From assembly GCA_965198795.1 (NCBI GenBank), contig OZ240674.1, positions 124,001-188,000 of the forward strand: a stretch of 64,000 nt of DNA, given 5' to 3'. The position numbers and the translations under genes were made by a program. Numbering within the stretch: position 1 is the first letter of the stretch; each line of letters opens with the position of its first letter. Of the stretch, positions 27,211 through 34,298 are shown piece by piece. The stretch comes from G965198795 sp965198795 (GTDB taxonomy: Bacteria; Pseudomonadota; Alphaproteobacteria; Rhodospirillales; Casp-alpha2). The notes under the pieces were generated by a model that was not told the origin of the DNA, did no database searches, and saw only the letters and a program-made list of their open reading frames with translations.

Positions 27211-27270
27211 ATGGATAAGTTTGAATGAACATGGACAAATCTGAATAACTATGAACAAAGACAAACATCT
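27211..27270 (+). repeat. Three degenerate 20-bp iterons upstream of the recombinase
   Basis: Consecutive 20-bp units at 27211, 27231 and 27251 each begin ATG(G/A)A. Units 1 and 2 agree at about 14 of 20 positions (ATGGAYAARTYTGAATRA); unit 3 is weaker. The stretch is AT-rich in a GC-rich island. An iteron, an arm-type binding site or an operator would fit. Confidence 0.5.
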
Positions 27271-27299
27271 CTTACCTGTCGTCCATTGGGCAGGATATA

Positions 27300-27317
27300 G
27301 TCCATACAGGTATGGAC
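27300..27317. repeat. Perfect palindrome GTCCATA-cagg-TATGGAC in the recombinase/BRO spacer
   Basis: Seven-base arms around a 4-base centre, immediately followed by ATCCTGG, in a gene-free 326 bp spacer (27139-27464). Candidate recombinase core site, or an oriT-like hairpin with a YATCCTG-type nick site; neither is proven. Confidence 0.45.
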
Positions 27318-27403
27318 ATCCTGGTCCTGCGGACCGCCGTCTTATTCGCGGCCTCCGGCGCTCAACGAGTAAAAGGAGAAACGGCGGGTAGAGGCGCCGG
27401 GAG

Positions 27404-27434
27404 CACAAAAAAAGCCGCCCCGGAGGGCGGCTTT
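27404..27434 (-). terminator. Terminator of the relaxase-BRO operon
   Basis: AAAGCCGCCC (27411-27420) pairs perfectly with GGGCGGCTTT (27425-27434). On the minus strand it is followed by TTTTTTT. It starts about 30 bp beyond the BRO stop. Confidence 0.9.
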
Positions 27435-27464
27435 AAGATCGACCGATACAGGCGGCGGGGATCG

Positions 27465-28076
27465 TTATCCGGCGAGCGCCGCCTCGTATTCGAGGTGCTT
27501 GCGGACGTAGGTCACGTAATGCGTCTCGGCGATCCCGACCTTCCCGGCGATCTCGTCATCGGACAGCGCGGTGTTTTCGATCAACAGGCGCACCGCTTTG
27601 TATTCATGGGTTTTTTGCTCAAAAAGCATGCGATAAAGGCGGATCTGGTCGGCGATCCTCGCCTCCATGGTCTCGATATATTTGCGCTCGAACCCGGTGA
27701 AGTTCCCCCGCCGGTCCGGGGCGTCGGCGTCGGCGCGGTAACCGCCGGCGCGGCGGATCGCCGGCAGGACTTCCGCCGTGACCCACTTGCGGAACCGTTT
27801 CGCCACCGCCTTGCGGCTCTTGAAGATCAGCGCGTAAAGACCCGATTCGTTGACGGCGACCATCACCTGCGGATTCTTGCCAAGGGGGTCGGTAATGCCG
27901 ACCCCCTTTCGCTCGTCCTCATCAAGACCCGCGAGGGCGTCTTTGTGATTTGCAATGCCAAGGCACGCGCACACATCCTTCCCCACCCACAGCGGGGCGC
28001 CGTCCTCGTCCACGACGGTTCTCACCGCCGCGCTCTCGAACTCGAAGGTCATCAGATCGGTCTTCTCGCTCATCAT
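27465..28076 (-). CDS. BRO-N domain protein (phage antirepressor-like)
   Basis: The first ~110 residues form a BRO-N domain: MTFEFESAAVRTVVDEDGAPLWVGKDV, CACLGIANHKDAL, VGITDPLGKNPQVMVAVNESGLYALIFKS and AVAKRFRKWVTAEVLPAIRR. These are the DNA-binding landmarks of phage antirepressors. The C-terminal part (FERKYIETMEARIADQIRLY onward) is helical and unique. The start overlaps the relaxase stop by 4 bp, so translation is coupled to mobilization. A second in-frame ATG follows immediately. A regulatory role in element induction or transfer is inferred from the domain and the linkage. Confidence 0.85.
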   Translation of the reverse strand: MMSEKTDLMTFEFESAAVRTVVDEDGAPLWVGKDVCACLGIANHKDALAGLDEDERKGVGITDPLGKNPQVMVAVNESGLYALIFKSRKAVAKRFRKWVTAEVLPAIRRAGGYRADADAPDRRGNFTGFERKYIETMEARIADQIRLYRMLFEQKTHEYKAVRLLIENTALSDDEIAGKVGIAETHYVTYVRKHLEYEAALAG

Positions 28077-29917
28077 CTTTCCTTTCCTGTCGTCAACTCG
28101 GGTTTTGTGGTCAATTCCGGTGATGTTTTCGGGCCGGGATCGACGGCGGGCGCCGCCCCGCCCCGGTCGGCTGTCTTGTCCCGGTCGGTTGTCTTGGCGG
28201 CCGCTTTTTCGGCGTCCCCGCCGAGCGCCGGGGCGAGGGCGGCGCGAACCTCATGGGGCTTCATCTTGGCGAACCCATGGCGGAGATCGTCGGGAAGCGT
28301 CACCGCCGGCGTTTTCAGCTCCGGGGCCTGGCGGTTCAGCGCCGGCGATCCCGCCAGAACCGCCTGCACGCCGGGATGGCGCGCCTTGAGCGCCTCCAGC
28401 CGCTTACCCGCGTCCGCCCCCGGCGGAACCAACACCACCGCGCGGCGGGCCGCCGTGTGAATGGCCGCGGCCGCCGCGTAATCGTCGGTGATCACCACAC
28501 GGTCGGCGTCGCCGCTGGCGGCCAGGGTCTTGCCCGGATCGATCACGTGCGCCAATCCGGGGCCTCGCATGTCGCCGATATTCAGCGTCTTGCCGTCCGG
28601 GGCCAGGCATCGCAGCGCCCGGATGTTCCCGCGAGCGTCGCGGAACGGAATGATCAGGTTACCGTCCCCGTCTTCCTTCAGGCCGAACCCCTTGACCTTG
28701 CGCACCGTTAACCAGGGGTTCTTCCTGCCGTCCGCCCATGTCCCGGCGCCCGTCCAATGACGGAGCGCGGGCGAGACCATCTTCGGGACGCGCGGCGACG
28801 GCCCGAAGGCCAGGTCCATCATCTCGCGGTGCATGATGATGATGACCAGGGCCAGGGGGTCCCGGTAGGCCTCGTTGATCAGGAACTGTTTCCAGTTCAT
28901 CGCCAGCCTGCCCAAAAACGTGGACCGGCGGCCGTTCCGGTTTCCCGGGCGCAGATAGGCCCGCCAAAGCCTCGCGGCGGCGGGATGGCGGGTCAGCGGC
29001 CGCGCCGTGTAACGGCGCCGCCGGGGCCGCTCGCGCATCGGCTTTTCGGGGCCCCGGTACGGCCCCAGGCGTTTTTCCAGGGCGGCTTTCGACAAGGACC
29101 GGCCGGCCAGGCTCGCCTTGGCCGTCTCCTTGCCGTCCCGGCGCTTGAACACCAGGCCGTTGGCGCGGGGTTTGAGTTCGAGGTCGAGTCCCGCCAGACC
29201 CTCGTGCGCGTCTTGCCAGCCCTTGGCCCGCTCCACCACGGCCATGATCTCGTCCTTGTGCTCAATCACGTAACCCTGGAAGGACTGCCGCCAGGTGCGG
29301 GCCTCGAAGTCCCGGGCCGGACCGGACGGCCGCGCCCGTTCCTCGCCGTCGGACATGCCCCCAACCGACATACCCAGGTCCGACATGCCTACGTCCGACA
29401 TGCCTACGTCCGACATGCCTACGTCCGACATGCCCCTGTCCGCCTGGAACCCGAAGCGCCGCTCCATCTCCCGGCAGGTCCGCTCCAGGGCGCGGTAGTC
29501 GTTCCAAGGGGAACGCACCCGCAAGGTCTCCGGCTGAACCCGGTTAAAGGCCATGTGGATGTGGAAGTTGTCCGTGTCGCGATGCGTTCCCGCCACCCAT
29601 TGATGATCCTCGAATCCGAGCGCGTGGGCGAACTCCCGGCCGATCTCGCGGACGTGCTGCCGGTCGGGCCGCTCGCCGGGGCGGAACGAAACGACCAGGT
29701 GATAGGTCTTGTTGACCGTCTTGGGCTTCATGGCGCGGACGGCCTCCACTTCCGCCAGGGCGGCGGGCAGGTCGTCAAGCCCGTCGCCGGCGCCGCAGTT
29801 GCCGATCCAGAAGTCTTCCAGCTTCTCGCCATCGTCCCGGGCCTCGGCGATGTACAGGGCCAGCGCCTTGAAGCTGTCCGCGATCTCCGGGTTCTTGGGG
29901 ATGCGCTTGGCGATCAT
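28073..29917 (-). CDS. MOBP-type relaxase
   Basis: A DNA strand transferase that nicks oriT and leads the strand into the recipient. The 614-residue protein has the MOBP motif III GTHRDTDNFHIHMAFNRV (three-histidine metal site) near residue 110 and VNKTYHLVVSFRPGERPD before it. The probable nucleophile tyrosine is in the N-terminal ALALYIAEARDDGEKLEDFW, as in TraI of the IncP/Ti type. The C-terminal ~150 residues contain a Toprim-like domain (DRVVITDDYAAAAAIHTAARRAVVLVPPG). Residues ~168-197 are a GMSDV pentapeptide array. BRO follows with a 4 bp overlap. Confidence 0.88.
   Translation of the reverse strand: MIAKRIPKNPEIADSFKALALYIAEARDDGEKLEDFWIGNCGAGDGLDDLPAALAEVEAVRAMKPKTVNKTYHLVVSFRPGERPDRQHVREIGREFAHALGFEDHQWVAGTHRDTDNFHIHMAFNRVQPETLRVRSPWNDYRALERTCREMERRFGFQADRGMSDVGMSDVGMSDVGMSDLGMSVGGMSDGEERARPSGPARDFEARTWRQSFQGYVIEHKDEIMAVVERAKGWQDAHEGLAGLDLELKPRANGLVFKRRDGKETAKASLAGRSLSKAALEKRLGPYRGPEKPMRERPRRRRYTARPLTRHPAAARLWRAYLRPGNRNGRRSTFLGRLAMNWKQFLINEAYRDPLALVIIIMHREMMDLAFGPSPRVPKMVSPALRHWTGAGTWADGRKNPWLTVRKVKGFGLKEDGDGNLIIPFRDARGNIRALRCLAPDGKTLNIGDMRGPGLAHVIDPGKTLAASGDADRVVITDDYAAAAAIHTAARRAVVLVPPGADAGKRLEALKARHPGVQAVLAGSPALNRQAPELKTPAVTLPDDLRHGFAKMKPHEVRAALAPALGGDAEKAAAKTTDRDKTADRGGAAPAVDPGPKTSPELTTKPELTTGKER
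29378..29437 (-). repeat. 15-bp minisatellite inside the relaxase gene
   Basis: Three perfect copies of GTCCGACATGCCTAC (29378-29392, 29393-29407, 29408-29422) and one altered copy (29423-29437) follow degenerate copies at 29347-29377. The period is a multiple of three, so copy-number changes would keep the frame, encoding GMSDV repeats between the relaxase core and its C-terminal part. Confidence 0.9.
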
Positions 29918-30228
29918 TGTCCGGCCATTACCGCCGGGCCTCTTGTAAATCGAACGGATAATTTACCCCTTCGATTTTTCCATTTGTATTCAACGCTCTC
30001 ACGGTTTCCGCCGCCGGCGGCGTGATCAAACGCCCCGCGCAGGCCCGGTGATTCTGGGGTCCAAACTACCCGGAAAACCCTCAACGCCGCTGTCGGGCCA
30101 TCCTCGGGGACCGGTTTTGCGGATTCGGGACGGGTTTTGGGCAAAATCGGCCATAACGAGGGCTTTTCAGGGTTTTTGGGTTCGCCGCGACGGTCGAGGC
30201 GGCCGTCCGCGAACGCCGTGACCGCGTT
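29918..30228. other. Gene-free spacer between relaxase and RHH protein (possible oriT)
   Basis: 311 bp without a supported gene. It holds GC-rich inverted segments, an AT-rich patch at 29955-29995, GAAAACCCT (about 30071-30079) facing AGGGTTTTT further right, and CCATCCTCGG near 30099, which loosely resembles an IncP nick site. Position between a MOBP relaxase and a relaxosome accessory gene makes it a reasonable oriT candidate, without proof. Confidence 0.35.
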
Positions 30229-31017
30229 TCATTCCGCGCCGGCCAACCGGTCCGTGCCCACCGCGTCCAGCACGGCCCGGGCGGCGGCCTTCAACCGGTC
30301 CTGCGTCGCGCGGACCTGATCGTGCAGGGATTCCAGATTGCGCCGGGCGGCGGCGTCGAGGTCGCGCTCGTCCAGGGCGTCCAGTTCCCACTTCAACAGA
30401 TTGCCGATCCGAGCCTGGTCGGCGTTCGCCGCGTAGATGCCGGCGACGGCCTCCCTGGCCACGAAGTCCAGAGGCCCCGGCAACGGGGCGCCGACGCCGA
30501 GCCGCACCAGAAACTCGGACAAGGACAGCCTCAACTGCTCCGCTTTCCGCCGCATGGCCTCATGCTGCTCCGTGTTTGCGTAGACGGAGATCGGCGTCGA
30601 GGCCGCGCCATCCGTCCTCACGCCGCACCGCACCGCGTCGCGCAGTTGGCGCACGGTCATGGCGCGGACCTTTTCCAAGGAGAGCCCGCGGACTTCGCCG
30701 CCGGCGTCGAGCGTCGCCAGGGCCTCGGAGCCGAGTTCCGTGAGGATCATGTCTTTCTTCAAATGTCCGCTTAAGCGGACATTTGAGACCTCCAGAGCTT
30801 CCGCGACCTTCATGTATTCCGCCGCCGAGCTCTTTGAAATACCGAGTTCGACGAGCCGTTCCCTGAACGTGCCGTGGGGAGAACGTTCACGCAAGGCCAG
30901 GAGCAGCCGGCCCAGCGCCGGCGCGTGATCGTCCAGCCGCTCGCGAATCATCGCCATCAGCTCATCGGCGCCGGCGGCCGCGCTGGCGGCCTGGTCGGAC
31001 TGACCGGCGGCGCTCAC
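30229..31017 (-). CDS. DUF3102-like plus ribbon-helix-helix protein, probable relaxosome accessory
   Basis: A 262-residue protein with two parts. The N-terminal half (ALGRLLLALRERSPHGTFRERLVELGISKSSAAEYMKVAEAL) resembles DUF3102-type regulators found beside ParB and mobilization genes. The middle contains a MobC/RHH-like segment, TPISVYANTEQHEAMRRKAEQLRLSLSEFLVRLGVG. A helical tail follows. MobC-like RHH proteins help relaxases at oriT, and this gene lies upstream of the relaxase on the same strand. It begins at a GTG overlapping the stop of the 191-residue gene before it. Confidence 0.65.
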   Translation of the reverse strand: MSAAGQSDQAASAAAGADELMAMIRERLDDHAPALGRLLLALRERSPHGTFRERLVELGISKSSAAEYMKVAEALEVSNVRLSGHLKKDMILTELGSEALATLDAGGEVRGLSLEKVRAMTVRQLRDAVRCGVRTDGAASTPISVYANTEQHEAMRRKAEQLRLSLSEFLVRLGVGAPLPGPLDFVAREAVAGIYAANADQARIGNLLKWELDALDERDLDAAARRNLESLHDQVRATQDRLKAAARAVLDAVGTDRLAGAE

Positions 31018-31589
31018 AGGCCCATGCCCCGGTCCATATCCCGGTCCCGCTCGGGCCCAAGGCCGAGCGCCTTTCTTTGCAAGGCCGTGTATCCTTTCTC
31101 GGCGATCCGCAGGTTGCCGCGGCGCTCCTCAATGATGGTCTTCTCAACCTTATCCAGACGCGACTTGTCCATATTGAGCAGGCGGGCCGAATGGGACCGG
31201 AAGAACTGCCGCGCCTCGTCTCTGGGAACGCCACCGACGCGGTTCTTGGGCAGACTATGGGTTTCGTCAATCTCCCGATAACGATCAGGCTCACGCACAC
31301 GCGCCAACAACCGCAAGGCCGCCTTATGTTCGTTGAGGGCGCCCTGCAAACTGCCCCGCATGGCGGGCGAGTTGCCGTAATGCTCAAGATCATTGATCAG
31401 GATCGAGCGCTCGGCCGAGAGGATGGTGTCCGGATCGCCGGTCTTGCCGATCTCCGCGAGGCTCTTGCGGAGCTGTTCCTGAGTGTCTTTCAGGGCCGCC
31501 GCGCCGCGCCAGGCGGCGACTTTCGATTTGCCGGTACGCTCGTCAAAGAGTTGTTTGTCCAGCCTATCGATCAAGCCAGTCTTTGCCAT
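31014..31589 (-). CDS. Hypothetical protein, 191 residues
   Basis: Not recognised. It begins MAKTGLIDRLDKQLFDERTGKSK and is rich in Arg, Leu, Lys and Glu, mostly helical. It has NDLEHYGNSPAMRGSLQGALNEH in the middle and a C-terminal tail with GPERDRDMDRGMGL. No signal peptide or membrane segment is seen. It overlaps the RHH/DUF3102-like gene by 4 bp and the small upstream gene by 26 bp, so all three belong to one operon. Its place in the mobilization block suggests a DNA-processing partner, by inference only. Confidence 0.7.
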   Translation of the reverse strand: MAKTGLIDRLDKQLFDERTGKSKVAAWRGAAALKDTQEQLRKSLAEIGKTGDPDTILSAERSILINDLEHYGNSPAMRGSLQGALNEHKAALRLLARVREPDRYREIDETHSLPKNRVGGVPRDEARQFFRSHSARLLNMDKSRLDKVEKTIIEERRGNLRIAEKGYTALQRKALGLGPERDRDMDRGMGL

Positions 31590-31812
31590 ACTTTTCCTCC
31601 GCTCTTTGAGTGCGCAATCCTTGTTTCCGAACCCAATCCGCGCCTCTCGATTTCTTCGCCGCCATCAAAGCTTCGGCGGGAATGTCGAGTTGCTTGCGCA
31701 GTTCATCCGCCGCCGCGTCGTCACCGCGCTCGTAGGCTTGATTGATCTCGTGAAGAATTTGCAAATCGCGCGGCAGGGCCGCTTTTTCCTCTTCCGTCAA
31801 CTTGGTCACCAT
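31564..31812 (-). CDS. Small hypothetical protein, 82 residues
   Basis: Not recognised. The ATG at 31812 is preceded by AGGAGAG at 7 bases, better than the upstream ATG at 31851. The product begins MVTKLTEEEKAALPRDLQILHEINQAYERGD, is highly charged, and ends KYGKDWLDR. It could be a helical DNA- or protein-binding adaptor. It is the first gene of the mobilization operon. The 193 bp upstream of it (31813-32005) holds no gene and probably its promoter. Confidence 0.65.
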   Translation of the reverse strand: MVTKLTEEEKAALPRDLQILHEINQAYERGDDAAADELRKQLDIPAEALMAAKKSRGADWVRKQGLRTQRAEEKYGKDWLDR

Positions 31813-32005
31813 GATCGATCTCTCCTGTGTCTGAGGGTTGCTCCGAATCACCGGAGTCTACCAGCGCCCGGGCCTTGGTCCAAGATCACGGCGCCGGCGA
31901 TCCCCGGCCGCCGGTTCGCCGGGACGGTCGTATATGACAAACGCGGGCAAACAACGGGCTGCGCCCGGCCGAGGGAGAGCGCCAAGAAACACCATCCTCC
32001 CCTTC

Positions 32006-32347
32006 TTAATTGGTCCGGAACTTCAACTGGCGGCGGAGCGCGTCGAATCCGGCGGCCCGAACCCGCCGCTCCATTTTTCTGACCTCGTTAAGCTCGCCGG
32101 ACCCCAAGGCTTCTATGTCCTCGATGTATTTCCTCGCCGCCTTGACCCCCATGAACCGGAATATGTTCTCCATCAATTGCAGCCGGTTGAAAGCGCGCAA
32201 CCTTCTGTCCCTTACGGAAACGAACAAATAAAACCATTCCGGCTCATCCTCCGGGGTGTATGGCGCCGGGGCGTCGTCAAGGGTGTCCCACCTGGATCGC
32301 ACCAGGGCCAGAGGGCCGTGCCGCCAGGCTGTACGCCGCGCGCTCAT
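32006..32347 (-). CDS. Hypothetical protein, 113 residues
   Basis: Not recognised. It begins MSARRTAWRHGPLALVRSRWD and contains EWFYLFVSVRDRRLRAFNRLQLMENIFRFMGVKAARKYIED, then an Arg-rich end. Its start overlaps the stop of the HTH-array gene by 4 bp (ATGA). The chain TrbL, HTH array, this protein is therefore translationally coupled in that order. No membrane segment is evident. Confidence 0.65.
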   Translation of the reverse strand: MSARRTAWRHGPLALVRSRWDTLDDAPAPYTPEDEPEWFYLFVSVRDRRLRAFNRLQLMENIFRFMGVKAARKYIEDIEALGSGELNEVRKMERRVRAAGFDALRRQLKFRTN

Positions 32348-33222
32348 GATTGACGCGGAGAGGCTTCGGCTTCGGGGGGAAAGTGCCTAGCGCGAAAATC
32401 GGCGGGAAGGCGCTTGATGGCGCAAATGATCGACTCGCGCGGCAGTTCCAGTTTATAGGCGATCTGGTCCACGCTCAGACCGCCTTTCAGCAGATCGACG
32501 ACCAAGTCGTCCGTTTCCTGGAAGTCACTTTCAAACTCAAGGTATTTGATCAGGTTGAATACCGTCCCAGGGCTACGGCGAATGCGCCGCCCTATGCAAC
32601 CGACGGAACAACCGTCCTTCCACCTCTCCTCGATGATCTCCACTTCCCTGTCGTCTAGTTTCGCTTCCTTCCGCCAACGGGGGAGGCGTCGAGAAATCAC
32701 GGACTGGGGAATGCCTGTGCGCCGTGATATTTCCGTAATGCCCAGGCCCGCGTCGTAAAGCTTGACGGCCTCAAGGAAATCGGCGCGCGGTATATTCCTT
32801 CGCCATCCTCTTGATGAGTCTCTTTTTTCCAACCGGCACTTAAAAACGATGCATTTAATCGAAGGCACTGTTCGTCCCAACGCGGCGGCGATGTCTTTGA
32901 CAGGCGTCCCCGCTTGCCATAATCCCTTGAGCTGTTCGAGGTCCGCATCGGACCAAGGCGTTCCGAACGTGCGGCAATTCCCCCGTCCTTTGGGATACTT
33001 TTTCACCCTAATTCCAAAACTTCTGGCTTTATGGTTGATCCCCTGCGGACTTCGGCCCAAGTGTTCGGCTATCTCATCGACGGTCATGTCTTTGGCGTTA
33101 TCAATGAGGAAGGTCATCTCTTGCAGTGTCCATTTCCGAACAACCCGTCTGGCTTTGCCGGAAGACCGCTCCGGCTTGCCTTCCGGCGGGACCATGTCCG
33201 GCGTCAGGGCGGCGCGGCTCAT
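32344..33222 (-). CDS. Tandem HTH/SANT-like repeat protein
   Basis: The 292-residue protein reads as about five consecutive helix-turn-helix units of 45-55 residues. Landmarks are KWTLQEMTFLIDNAKDMTVD...LGRSPQGINHKARSFGI, PWSDADLEQLKGLW...LGRTVPSIKCIVFKCRL, FLEAVKLYDAGLGITEISRRTGIPQSVISRRL, VEIIEERWKDGCSVGCIGRRIRRSPGTVFN and LLKGGLSVDQIAYKLELPRESIICAIKRL. Each has the alternating hydrophobics and IAxxLGR-type turn of Myb/SANT or GcrA-like domains. The ATG at 33222 overlaps the TrbL stop; the longer upstream frame is a shadow of TrbL. A DNA-binding regulator of transfer is the likely role. Confidence 0.7.
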   Translation of the reverse strand: MSRAALTPDMVPPEGKPERSSGKARRVVRKWTLQEMTFLIDNAKDMTVDEIAEHLGRSPQGINHKARSFGIRVKKYPKGRGNCRTFGTPWSDADLEQLKGLWQAGTPVKDIAAALGRTVPSIKCIVFKCRLEKRDSSRGWRRNIPRADFLEAVKLYDAGLGITEISRRTGIPQSVISRRLPRWRKEAKLDDREVEIIEERWKDGCSVGCIGRRIRRSPGTVFNLIKYLEFESDFQETDDLVVDLLKGGLSVDQIAYKLELPRESIICAIKRLPADFRARHFPPEAEASPRQS

Positions 33223-34262
33223 GACGACGGGTCCCCGAAGCCGCCGCGCCGCCCGGACTTGTAGGTTCTCACCATCTCCGCCACCCTCGGCATCGACTTC
33301 TCCAAGGCGGTGACGGCGTGGCCCTTGGCGGGCGCCAGTATATTGGCGGCGCGGCCCTTCGCGGCCCCCGCCACAGCGGCCGCGGAACCCCCGAGCCCGG
33401 CGGTGATGATCCCCGCCGCTGTGTTCGACAGCATCGACCCGGTGATCGAGTTCGCCACCGCAACCCCCTCCGTCATCAAGGCCGTGCCCAGCCAGCCCAT
33501 GATGATTGCAAGAACGAACCCGGAGTTGCCCAGGCTGGCGAAGTCCTTGATGGCGTCGCCCTCCTTCGCGTCGGGCACGACACCCTGCATGCCGTAGAGA
33601 ATGACGCTCACCGCCGCCGTCGCCGCGAACAGCACCATGATCGAGGACAGCATGGTTTTTAGACCCGCCACCGCCATGGGGCGGCCCCAGTTGAAGGCGA
33701 AGGTCATCAGCAAAAAAGGCGCGAAGATCGCGACCAGGAGCACCCGGAACATGGCGACGATGACTTGCGCGAAGTACATCACCATCATGAGAAAAAAGGG
33801 CAGAATGAAGAGACCGGCGTAAAACCAGTTGACCGGGTTGAGGGCCGTGCCCGACGCTAAAATCGACTTCGTGATTTGCCAGATATCTTTCAGAACGACG
33901 TTCTCGATGGCGCTCACTAGGCGCGCCATGCCCGTCTCGCCGACGGCGGTGGCGGGGGACGCCTTCGAGATCGAGAAGACCGCCTCCGAGGCCCCGCCCA
34001 TAATGTCCAGCGCCGCCAGGTAGACCTTGGAGATCATGCCCGACGCCCCTTGTCCGAACATCAGAGCCGACGCTATAACGATGAACAGGAACTCGTGAAG
34101 AATGTCCGGAAGCGCGGAGGGCCGCATGACCAGCTTGTACCCCGAAATCACCACCCACAGGCCCAGCAGGGCCAAAAACAGCAGCTTGATGGGAGTGTCT
34201 AGGACCTCCGTCAGGCGTGTCGTAAAGTCCGTCGTCAGAACCTCGAATTTGTTCACCGCCAC
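33219..34262 (-). CDS. TrbL/VirB6-type conjugal transfer membrane protein
   Basis: A polytopic inner-membrane component of type IV secretion systems. The 347 residues begin MAVNKFEVLTTDFTTRLTEVLDTPIK and have about six hydrophobic segments: LLFLALLGLWVVISGYKL, FLFIVIASALMFGQG, FYAGLFILPFFLMMVMYFAQVIVAMF, VLLVAIFAPFLLMTFAF, SIMVLFAATAAVSVILYG and GFVLAIIMGWLGTALM. The segment RVLLVAIFAPFLLMTFAFNWGRP is typical of VirB6/TrbL. It is the only recognisable T4SS channel gene in the island, so the rest of the machine is missing or supplied in trans. Confidence 0.85.
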   Translation of the reverse strand: MAVNKFEVLTTDFTTRLTEVLDTPIKLLFLALLGLWVVISGYKLVMRPSALPDILHEFLFIVIASALMFGQGASGMISKVYLAALDIMGGASEAVFSISKASPATAVGETGMARLVSAIENVVLKDIWQITKSILASGTALNPVNWFYAGLFILPFFLMMVMYFAQVIVAMFRVLLVAIFAPFLLMTFAFNWGRPMAVAGLKTMLSSIMVLFAATAAVSVILYGMQGVVPDAKEGDAIKDFASLGNSGFVLAIIMGWLGTALMTEGVAVANSITGSMLSNTAAGIITAGLGGSAAAVAGAAKGRAANILAPAKGHAVTALEKSMPRVAEMVRTYKSGRRGGFGDPSS

Positions 34263-34298
34263 GCAGGTGACGCACTCGATTTTTTAGCCATAGGCCTC

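Noticed and set aside
29347..29437. CRISPR-like array
   Set aside because: The repeats are contiguous 15-bp units without spacers and lie in frame inside the relaxase gene, so this is a minisatellite.
32344..34275. A 643-residue frame merging the HTH array with upstream sequence
   Set aside because: The upstream half is a shadow of the TrbL/VirB6 gene; the ATG at 33222 fits a 4 bp overlap.
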